Below are positions 38,001 through 50,000 of a DNA stretch of 60,000 nt, one piece after another. Every line of letters starts with the position of its first letter. The first letter of the stretch is position 1. This stretch comes from Membranipora membranacea (Eukaryota > Bryozoa > Gymnolaemata > Cheilostomatida > Membraniporidae). The stretch lies in NCBI GenBank assembly GCA_914767715.1, contig OU612066.1, positions 30,480,283 to 30,540,282 on the forward strand. Reading direction: 5' to 3'. The notes under the pieces are model-generated. The model was not told the DNA's origin, made no database searches, and saw nothing but the letters and a program-made list of their open reading frames with translations. The translations under genes and the position numbers were made by a program.

Positions 38001-41000
38001 AAACTGTTCAAAACACTATTGTATTGATGACTAAAGTCTATGCACACCTGAATGAGCTGTTGGTTATTCGACTGAAGCAGAACTCAAATGAGACATCACA
38101 TAACGCATCCCCGAGCTGATCACATTTAACACCTCCAATACGCGTGTTGTTTGGGTTCCTGTATGAAAGGAACTGTACAAAAACCTGTGACTGTCCAAAT
38201 GGAGCAAAGCAAGGTGGCACAGTAATTGGCGTTGTTGTAGGTGTTGTGGTAGTTGTTGGTGTTGTGGTTGTTGTTGTCGGTGTTGTGGTAGTTGATGAGG
38301 TTGAAGGTTGAGTGGTCGGTGTGGTTGTAGGTGTGGTTGTTGGTGTTGTTGTTGTTGTAGGAGTGGTGGTGGTGGTAGTTGGGGTTGTGGATCTGGTTGA
38401 TAGTGTTACTGGCGCTGGACAATAAGTTCTCAGCTGCAGCTGAAGCCTACAGAAAGCAATGTTGCAATGTTGACAATGTATATATTAAAGCCTTAATTCA
38501 AATACAATAACTCAGAGGCTAAGTGTGTAAGGTAGAGTTGATGGTATTATGGAAGTGATGGTAGCAGTCAATGATAGGCCATGAGTCAGAGTTTTTACCT
38601 CCCAAAGATATTTGACCCAACGCTTGACAATGAACTTTTGCAAACATTCTAACGAGGCAAATATGTGACATCCCTAGACCCTTCCCTACACAATCATTAC
38701 CCCAATTTCAAAACAAAACCCTTCTCATTTGATTTTGACTATAAACTGGTCTCACCAGGATTTTGGCGAATCTCTGACAGATTCAATATCAATAGTTCTG
38801 GATAACATTCCTGGCTGATCAGTGAAGTTGTATGTGAATTCGTCCACCATATCATCAGTAGTACTGGTGTTGTCTCTATCCCAGATATTCACCAAGATAT
38901 TCACTCCCTGTAAATACAGATTAGAAATGTTTCAATTTCATTATCTAGGCCCAGAAAAAGTTTGCTTGGTGTGTCTTCAGCCAACCATAAACTCCTCTAT
39001 TCCCAAAAATAACTGAACAAAACTCACAAAATAATGTATTATCATCACACATCATCTTTGAACTCTATTGATGTCCTAATATTTTTGGAATTTTCTCCAC
39101 CTTACATTTATTTTCTTTACACAACTTTTAAAGAAATAACTCGTAGAATTTGATACTAATAGACATTTTTATGAGCTCCAATTGAGCCTCTATTTGGAGA
39201 TGGTCCTTTCTCCAGTTTGGTACTTTTAACTCACGCTACATAGTTTGGGGCTTAATTTCGATATTCAGATAGTCATTTATAACAATTTTTGCCTGTTTTT
39301 CGGACAAATTTCATGGGATTTTTCATGAATTTTGTCACTAAAATTTGGATTTATCAGCTGTCAAGCCCCCAATTATTTGGAAACCCTGTCCCTCAGGGTT
39401 TTCAATGATGCCGACGCTGAATCAAGACTCATTTTTATCCTATTATAAGCGGTTGTCAAGACAACCATCATTTTTCCTATGCGGCGTGGGTTAAAAGTAC
39501 CAAACAGAAGATAGAACAACTCCAAATAGAGGCTCAAATTAGAGCTCAGAAAATTGTCTATACCCCTGAAAACTGGAGGACTTATGTAATGGCGCATAGA
39601 AACTCCAAATCAACCATCTCCGCTCCTTCCCTGTCTGTCCAATTTGGTCTCCCAGAAATATATTGCAACTTAAATTGTGTACTGGACCTGCCATGCCTCT
39701 AGTCCACAAACCTATGACTGCAACGCCATGTCCATGATAAAAGCATGTGTCTACCGGAAATGGAGATGCATACATCTAAATCTATAAATTTCCATACCTG
39801 CCATGATCTAAGACCAAGATCGATAACAAGTGGATTAGAGTATCCTCCAATATCAGAGCTGAATACCACAAATGTAGTAGAGTCAATCACATTGGTCACT
39901 ATGTTATACAAGCTACAGTCTCTGTAAACAAAAATCCAAAAATTTTAACCATGTGCAATCATAAATGGCATGACAAACAAAAATAGAAAAATCATGGTAA
40001 ATCCCCTACACTGTTGAGAGCGACTCTCCTACAGTGATTGTCAATGTGTTCTGAATGCATGAATGTCACAGGATAGTAGAATGAGGAAAACATATAGAGG
40101 ACTATCATTGTTCAATAGAATTATCAACTGATACTCCATTGGCTCACACTGATCACGTGATACAATTTTTTGTATCTCATAGTGTATTTAGCTAGTGGCC
40201 ATTACTATTGGGAATTACCATGGATGATGGGTTTTTCATTGGTTATTAATATCTATTTTCTATCACCGTACATCGTGCCTTTGCCTATTATGCATTAATC
40301 TGTTGTAACTTTTTATTGCGAGTAGAAGAACTTTGTCATCACAGATATGTAGGGGTTTCAATAGAAAACCAGTGAAATTTAATATGTTACCTTGCTCCTA
40401 TCGCACTTATGCAAACTTCCACATAAATATCACAGAAAGAATTGTCAGTGTCGCTGTCACATTGTACACCAGTAGCCTTGTTGTTGCTAGGGTTACGGTA
40501 GTTTATAAAGTCAATACCGATCTTTGAATATCTGCAATAAAAGGGGTCCAAAATAATTTTATGACGATGAATTTTATGTAAGACAACAGATATAACATGA
40601 TATAATCAAAGTATCAATGGAACCAGCTCACCCAGCTAACTCCTGAGTTCACGTTCCAACTCACAAATAGTGGTGAACTCAAACTTAAGGTTGTTGAAAT
40701 TATCATTTCAATCAGTGTCCTTACGTTTACCACAGAGTAACTCTGCTGATTTTAGGTCAGAAATGTACTGCTACTAGTGAACGACATCAAACACTGTGAA
40801 CAAGTTTAACACTGAAAATTATCAAGAAGACAATGATAGAAAATTGGCCCAATTTGCTGTTTCAAAATATTAATAATGTGTATCATAATTCCAACTTTTG
40901 TTGGTTGAGGCAATGCGATATGTTTCAAAATTCTCACCCAATTTGCAGAGGACATCTTGGGTAAAATGTTGTGGTTGACAGTGTAGTGGTTGTTGTAGTC

Positions 41001-44000
41001 ATTGTAGTGCTGGTGGTAGTTGGTGTTGGAGTTGTTGTTGTTGGTGAGGTTGTAGTCGGAGGCAGAGTTGTTGTAGGTGTTGTTGTTGTAGGTGTAGTTG
41101 TTGTGGTTGTTGGTGTGGTAGTTGTGGGTGTTGTTGTTGTAGTTGGGGTAGTTGTTGTTGTTGTAGGAGTTGTGGTTGTGGTGGTTGGTGATGTACTACT
41201 TGTTATGGTTACAGGAGTAGTTGTTGTTGGGGCTGCTGTTGTTGATGTTGTTGTAGTTGGACTGGTTGGGGGCTCTGGGCATCTCACAGTGAGCAGGACA
41301 ACAAGTCTAGTAATTGACAATAATAATTATAACAGTTATGCACAATTATAAGTGGAGTGAACAAGGATGAGAATCTTCAAGAAAGTTCAGCTGTTGATTC
41401 CCTTCTACAGGTCATAAGAAACATTAATGATTATCCCATCTGATACAACCAATCAAAGGGATCCATGAAGTAAATTAAGAAGTACTAAACTAGAGTATTA
41501 ATATTATTGTCATTATTATTAGTAATATTAAGGTTGAATCAGCAGTTTTTTTCCAAACATGTCTTATGAATGAGCAACAAACCTTGTTTTATTGTCAGGA
41601 CGAATACCATCAATAGTAAGAAGACGTGGGTTGCTTCCAGGCACATCTACCAAGTCGTAATCAAATTCATCAACTTCATCATATGGAACTCTACTACTAG
41701 CTGGATCACTATCCCATACTGTCATCAGTATATTCACTCCCTGAATAAGGAGAAACAAGCATGAAAGCATACAAATAGAGTCTAACTACCGGGAGACATA
41801 ATAAAAATATAACAATGACAAGTACATATCTGGTATTGGAGAGATTACATTTACATTCACTAGGGTTTTCCTCACAAGCACTGGTTATGTATGTAGTACA
41901 TGTTGGTTCTTCCAAAAATTGACAGCTTACTAATCAATGATATCAAACAGAGGCCATATGGGCGTTGATATCAATTGATATGTAACACAACTTCTATAAA
42001 CCCATAATTCAGGCTGACTTTAAGGGTCATGGAAGCAATCTTACCTGCCATGGCCTAGTGCCGAGATCAACCTCCAGTGGGTTGTCAATATTACCAATGC
42101 TTCGGTAAAAGTTAATCTGAGTGCTCTCTCCCAGTACATCCGTGAATGTGTAGAAAAATGAGCAATCACTAAAAATGATAAGAGAAATAATTACAACTTG
42201 CTCTCGAGTATGTTGACGTAATACTAACTGCTGTAACTTTGCAGACAAATGGCAGCAAATTTTTGTTCTTAGTCACAATGAGAACTTCTCAGCATTAAGT
42301 TGATGGCATAGTTGATCCCTCCTTCCTCCATCAAGAAGATTATTGTTACATGTAGCAGCTATTTTATAGTATTGACCTCACCTCTTTCCTACTTCACTGA
42401 TACAGATCTCGAATGCCAGATCACAGTTGGAACCATCATTGTCACACTTCACACTAGTCGCCTTCAGATCGCTCGGGTTAATATACCGAATAAAGTTGAT
42501 GGTGAACCTAGTATACCCACCGACATAAACTGGGCAGGGTAAAGGAGCTGTGGTGGTTGTTGGTGGACCACGGGTAGTTGTTGAAGGTGTGGTTGCTGGA
42601 AAACAAAACATGAATAATATTGTTACAGTCATTATTCAGAGGGTAAAAATTCCATCAATTTGATTATAAAGGCTTAACAGTTTTTATATTGCTCACAGAC
42701 TGGTTTGCTGTCTAAGCCAGCTGTAAATAAAAAAGGCCAACCAGACATAACTGTCAAATTTCTGTCCGGATAAAAGAATTTTAATGACAAAACTCACATG
42801 GAGCAGTTGGCCTGGAGGTGGTTGGTGTTGTAGTAGTTGGTGTTGTAGTAGTAGTCGTTGGAGTTGTGGTAGTTGTAGTTGGCGTTGTTGTTGGCGTAGT
42901 TGTTGTAGTGGTTTGTGTTGTTGTTGTAGTTGGTGTCGTGGTGGTTGGTGTTGTAGTGGTTGGTGTTGTGGTAGTTGTTGTAGGTGTAGTAGTTGGAGAT
43001 GTTGTAGGATCTGGACATCTCACTCGCAGGTTAACTTTGAGCCTTGATTTCAGTATATTCCTTCTTTCCCCATTTAAAATGAGCTGGCTGCTTTGCGAGC
43101 CAGGTACTTCGTTGTAATCAAACTTAATACTGTCTATGAGGTCATATGGTCGGATAGCATTACCGACATTGAAGTCAAAAATGTTCACTGCGACAGACAC
43201 ACCCTACAAAACACACGAATAAAACAGCATATAGACTATAGTGTTGGAGGCAGTAATATAACTATAAGTTGCTGTAATGATGTTATTGCGGTGTCTTATA
43301 TCAACATCCTAGCGCTTTACATTCAGTCTTATCAATCAGTGACAAGTGTCGTTCATCAAGCAGTGACAAGCCTTGATCATCTCCACAAGAAATTGACAGA
43401 AGATGATTTTAAAAATTCCTTAATCAATGATTTGTCTTTCTCCGAATAGATGATGGCAGCAAATATAGTCTGTGAAATAAAAAAATATAATGTAAAAATA
43501 TTCTCACCGTCCATGGTCTACTGCCAATATCTACTCTGATAGGATTCGGTAGGTTACCAAGCTTTCCAGCAAACGTTATAACTTCTCCCGATCCAACTAC
43601 AGTGCTTATCTCATCATAGTATGTACAAGTACTATAAGTGGAAAGAGGGACATTCTATAACAAACACCCTTCCAATGGCCCATATTTGCTGTTATTTATA
43701 CAAATGATAGTTGGGTGGTGTAAGAAAATCAATCTTCAAACAATAATCAGCAAGACATTGATTACTTGATCAAATTTGCTGGCCCTTTGAGTACTGTTAG
43801 CTTGCTAAGCGTTTTCAAATCAATGCAAGGTTATTATTTATTGAATTGGCATGACAACCACTGTAGGTATGACGGATATAGAGGAACATGCACTCACTTT
43901 GCACCTAATGGAGAGACACATAGTTGAATCACAACATCACAAGGGTCACTGATTCCATCACATAGCTGCCCTGATGATAATCTCCCTCCAGGATTAAAGT

Positions 44001-47000
44001 AATTCACAAAATCTATAGTGAAAGTGGTATAACCACTGCCAATTGGACAATTCGGAAGTGTTGTTGTTGGAGTTGTGGTTGGAGTTGTAGTGGTTGTAGT
44101 TGGAGTGGTTGTTGTAGTAGTTGGGGATGTGGTGGTGGTTGTTGTTGGTGTAGTGGTAGATGTTGAAGTAGTAGTAACATTACACAGCCCACAAAGATGA
44201 GGACAATATGCTTCACTCTTGGCATCCAAACAATGTTTAAGCTCACAAAGCATTCCATCAGGAACAGAGCAGAGAGGCTTGTACACTGTAGGAGGTCCGC
44301 AGTCTGTTCTGCAGTACCTGGTGTCAGGCGCGACAGTGGTAGTTGGTAGTGTGGTTGCTGTGGTTTCTGTGGTTGTTGGGTTGCTTGTTGTTGTTGTGGT
44401 AGTTGCTGTGGTAGTTGTTGAAGGTGTGGTTGGTGTAGTTGTGGGCGTTGTTGTGGTTGTTGGAGTAGTGGTGGTTGTTGTTGGGGTTGTGGTAGTTGTT
44501 GTTGGGGTAGTGGTGGTCGGTGTTGTGGTTGAAGATGTTGTGGTAGTGGTGGTTGAAGGTGTACTTCTGGTGGTTGATGGGGTTGATGTACGTCTAGTTG
44601 ATGGGGTTGATGGGGTTGATGTACGTCTAGTTGATGGATCATTTGTGGTGGAAGTTATAGTGGTAGCCGCAGTAGTTGTAGTAGAAGTAGAAGTTGGTGT
44701 TGGTGTAGTTGTAGTTGTTGGAGTTGTTGTAGTTGTTGTTGGGGTTGTAGTAGTGGTAGTTGGAGTTGTAGCAGTGGTAGTAGGAGTTGTTGTTGGCTTT
44801 GGTGTTGTTGTTGCCTTAGCTGTTGATGGAGTAGTTCTTACTGTAGTTGTTGTAGTGGTGGTTGTGGTAGTAGTTGTTGTAGTTGGCTCTGTAGTGGTTG
44901 GGATACTACACAGTCCACAAAGTTTAGGACAGTTCAGAGCTTTGACAAGGTCTTGACAATGTGATTGATCACAAAGAAGAAAGTCTGGCTTGTCACACGG
45001 AGAAGGAGGGGGCTCAGTTCCACATCTAAGAGAACAAGTGGTTGGGTTTAGAGGTAGTGGGGTGGTTGATGCAATGAGACCTGTCACAGCTCCTTGCTGA
45101 CTAGCAGAAGATGCGGGCCGGCAATCAACGCCTGAAAACATCCAAAAGACAAATGTCTGGTCTGGGATACTTTTTTATGTTAACAATAATTTCTCATAGC
45201 TAGTTGCAGTTACAATGTCTGCAAGCAGCATTTGTCCACGAGAAGATAATTTAGGCACAGTAGACTTCCTATGTTTGAGCTGGAGATGGTAAGTCGATTA
45301 TTTAATATGATCCAATACCAACCTGCTACAGCCACTTCCCAATATACAAATTACAAGATATATGTTGGAGTTTCACATACCTGCAGCACATAGCCTATCA
45401 CCATACTGTGAGCAGTCATACTTTCCAGCCTCCGGTTTACAAAAGTATGTACAGTCAGATCCATAGTAGTTTTCAGAACATGCAGCTCCGATTCTAACCT
45501 GCAACCTGGAATAAAAAGTGACCATTGAAGTGTTCCGTAACAACGTTCTACTTATTTAAAGGGCAACCAAGGTTTCGCAGCAATGCATTGGTGGGTAGTA
45601 AATAATGTGCTAGGCAGCATCAGCTTTGTGCATTACGCGATGCAAAACTCAAAGTAGTTGCTGACTCTAAGCTGGGTGACACTGCAGTTTAGGGGAGGTT
45701 CAAAGACATTGCTGTAATAATGATAGAGCACAGGCTAAATAATAACAGGAACAGGAAACTGCTCTGTGGTATTCCATTTTAGCAGAGTTTGAGTACCTGA
45801 TGGATGAATTGTTTCACAAGAATTCTGGCTGAATAATCATCTAAATTAGATTTTTTTCTGTTTCCCTATGCAGAAGGTACGATCTGCTATCAATTGATGA
45901 GAACTTGTTTGAAACCTTGGTTGCCCTTTAATCTTGACAATCCTCCACTAGAAATTTAGGGAAGTAACGTCTATGTACAAATGCATTCAACCGACTGTAG
46001 TAGAGAAGTTATTTGTTAGCCTGTTTGTATCTCACACATATGTAGATCTTTCTGGTTCATGCCACACAACTTTGGTTTAAAAACCCAAACCCTCAACTGG
46101 TGTAAAATAATGCAGGTTGGGAGGGGAGGGGAGGGGAGGGGAGGGGAGGGGAGGGGAGGGGAGGGGAGGGGAGGGGAGGGGAGGGGAGGGGAGGGGAGGG
46201 GAGGGGAGGGAAGAGTAACCAATTCAATCTGTATCTGTATCTGATAATTTCAAAAATTCTGAGAAGTAGATATCTTTACATGAGTCAAACCCAGACAGGA
46301 GCTAAACAAGTACAACAAATAATTGCGAAACATATCAATATCAATCAGAATTGTTGAGCAGTCATTGAACACAATTGGGTTTCAAATATCTTTTCTCTAG
46401 AGTTTATGGTCTCATATGATTACTCTGCCCCTCCCCATCTCAAAACAAGATGCTCAGAATCATAACTTACTTAGACTGAGTAGAGAGGCGCCCTATAAGA
46501 GTAAGGGTCTCGTTAGCTCCAGCTGGCAGGTCATAGAGAAAGTCAATTTCATCGACTAGTTCTAGTCTGCCAAACGGATCACTGTCAAACACTATCAGCT
46601 TAACATTGACTTCCTAGAAGTTAATAAAGTATAAAAACACTTATCAGAGAAGAAGAATGTGCACTTTAATCCACCCGATGCGCAGCTTACTTGACAAAGT
46701 ATTTGCTTTTGGCATTTCAGAATCTTAAGTAAGGCCAATAGGTATCACAAACTTTTCAATTTGTATCATGCCTAGTACTGTGTATTTAAATATACTTCAA
46801 TTACAGCATGGCGCTTGAGACTATCTCCCTGCTTCCAGTTACAGCAGTTTACAATCAGTCAGTTACCAACAGAGGAGTTGTCTTTCTTAAAACTGTGAGG
46901 GCACAAGACCTACAAATCAGTGCTTTGTATACTCAAATACTCAAATAAAGATAAATGCTCAACAGTATTTTTAATTTCACTGCATTACGTTACGTTACAC

Positions 47001-50000
47001 GTACCTCCCATGTTTTCAGATTGACAGCAAGAGGATTTCCTGGCAGGGTTATGTCTTGACTGAAGTCAACAACTGACTGAGAAATCGGCGAAGTTGTTCT
47101 GAATCTTGCTATATTGCAGTCACTACAAGTGAGAAATCAACAGGTTTAAACTCAATATTGAGATAATCACTTTTACCGACCAGTGAACGGAAATTTTCAA
47201 AATGAGCCGAATCCTTTGCTTTTCATGAACGCCTGATGCTGAGAAAATCAAAATAAAATAAATTCATTGTTGATGTTTACTAGCAAAATTTACATTTCAT
47301 ATTCTAGTTAACAAAAGTCAACAACAACCGTAGACGAATAATAAGATAACAGTTTTTAATAACTAAATTTATGTTTAAGTCTATGGCAACACCTCACCTT
47401 CGCCCCTTTGAGTTGACACAAAATTGGAAGATGTGATCACATAAATTTTTGGATTGGAATAGGAGGGTAGTATCGCAGTCATTTCCATCAGCGAGGGTGT
47501 CACTGGGGTTCTCATAGGTAAGAAACTCTAAATAGAACTCGCTGGAGCCTTCGGCCGCTCTAGTTCTACCTGAAAACAAAACAGGAAAGCTTTACTCTGA
47601 GTGAACTGCACATTTCAAACCCTGCATTCTAGCGTCACATTGGGTGGGGTTAATTTCATATTAGAGATTTCTCTAGAGTGCATTTTAACCTGTTGGACCT
47701 GGTCACTTTTAATGCAGATAACTAAAACTCGTAAAACCAGGATACCGATGAGGTCTCAAGATGATCTTTTAAATGATATTCTATAGTTGAGAGACTGAGA
47801 GTCACTCTTAAATAAGATTTACCAAGATCTTACATTTCACCACCAAAGTGAGTAGGAGGACAAGAATCTAAGATTACATGAGACTAAATCTGTGCAGAAG
47901 GATCGACCAATCAGAATTGAGCTTCAATCTGACGGATGTAGGAGGATAGACGTTGTTTACTTTGATAAGATAAGAATGAAAAGTATTTCAATTAGCAAAC
48001 CATTCAGATTTCTTCACATTATTTTATGAAGAGTACCGGCGTGGAATGCCTACCATTCAAGACCACACCAAAACTATTAAGACCACACCAACACTTTGAA
48101 GATAAGCTTAGATTTGGTAGCATTTCAATCCAAAGCACTTTAGAGTCAATTGGCGTAGAGAAGCTCTTATATGTTCATTGAGGGCAGAGCAAAGATTAAT
48201 CTTTTTAATCTAGGGCCTTTTGTAGTCTTCAATATTCACTATCAATGAGATATATATTGGACTTTACCTCCAACAAGCTGATTCTGAGCTGGCAAGGAAG
48301 ATTCGAGAGACTCGCTGAAAGCCTGGAAATTCTCCTCTATCATAACCCTGAACCCAGCTGGGTATCTGAGGAATGCAAACTGAATTGAGTTTGATGGTGC
48401 GCTGTAACATAAATAGAAAGAGGGTCATGAGAAAATTGCTCACATATGAGAGCTCTATGTCAGTCCAATAATGCCCAACTGCTAAGTAATGGAGGTCCTC
48501 ATGCCATAAGTGATTTTGTAGTGTAGATGGAGCATTGCAGAAATGAATATGCAAATGTAATATAATATATTAGATTATACAATAAATACAAGTAAAACTC
48601 GCAGAACATTACAACAAGTTTAATCATCATTATTTATCCACTTTATTCAATGATCAAGCATATTGAAGGCAATGTGTATATAAGACAATGTGATAGATCA
48701 AGTAGTCAGGCCTCTGTTTACAATAGAGAGGAAAAATATTGTTTCACAGGCAATTTATGGAAGCAAAAATATTTTCTGGTCAGGTTAACTGCATATTTCC
48801 GATTTAACCAGCAATACAGTGCAGTTCACTAATTCAAACCTCTTGGGAAAACAAAAATTAGTTCTAACTAAGCAGAGACGGAATTAAGTGACATAAGATT
48901 GCATTGAGATCTGGACCGATTTCTTTGTATGAATCAACAGGAGTTTTGAATTATAAAGTTTGAATTAACCAGCTTACACAATACTCTCATACCTGTGTGT
49001 GTTAGCCTTGCCTAAATGAGCAATCTGAAGATCTTCCTCACTAAGATTCAGCACTTTTCTCATCTTCTCTTCAATAGTACCAGCTAACTCAACCAGATCA
49101 TGTGAGCTGAGTGGGTGATGTACAGATAGAGAGAGAATAGGAGGGTTTGAGAGGGTCAGGGATACGCCCGCACCAAGCATCACTGATGGTGTGTTCTCAG
49201 TCAACACAATATTCTCCCCTAGATAAGGTCCATGACAGTCTTCGCCGGTTCGTCCTAGTGATATAGAAAATGATTTTTATGACTTTGAAACAGGCTGAGA
49301 TTGAGTGGAAGGAATACATTCAGGGTCCCAGGGAGGGGGTCAAAACAATTGAGTTAACTCAGTCTATTCTCCCTGGGGGCACTTGTACCAACAAATCCTG
49401 CAGCGTCAATCATCTGACAGTGAATAGAAAACATGCCATTTCAACATCAACAAATGGAGGATCGATTGATGGTGCTAAATAACTGAGACTTTGGTATGCC
49501 AACCAGCGCATACAATTCCACCACTGCCACCCTATTCAACAAAAAACTATATATATATGAGGACTGTATAATCTAATATGGTCCATTGCTGGGACCGTAG
49601 AGAGGGTTAAAAAGTGTTTTTTTCCAGCTTTTCAATGTGAACATTGTAGTATCATTCTTGTTTTCATTTGGAATCATTTAAAACAGCTACAAGAAGAGAT
49701 CGAGACATTTCCGTTTGTAATACAACACTTTGTGCGTACCAGACCTGACTACTGACCGTAAGCAGACTTGTACGAAGAAATCCAGCTACTAAGACTTGAA
49801 TGTCCATAAGTTTCATATGAAATAATGGTGAAATCTCAAGTAAAATTCCATCATATTATTACATTCCTATACATTCACTCAGTAACAGACATCAAAGCTT
49901 ACCATTGATACACAGTCGTTCTCCCCTCTCAGTACAGATGTGCAGTAGACTCTCCACACATTTTATACCACAGTCTTCACCGTAAAAGTAAAGGGCGCAG

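Noticed and set aside
39373-39775. Two overlapping minus-strand open frames
   Set aside because: They lie within a fold-back element and its flank, in an intron; composition is non-coding.
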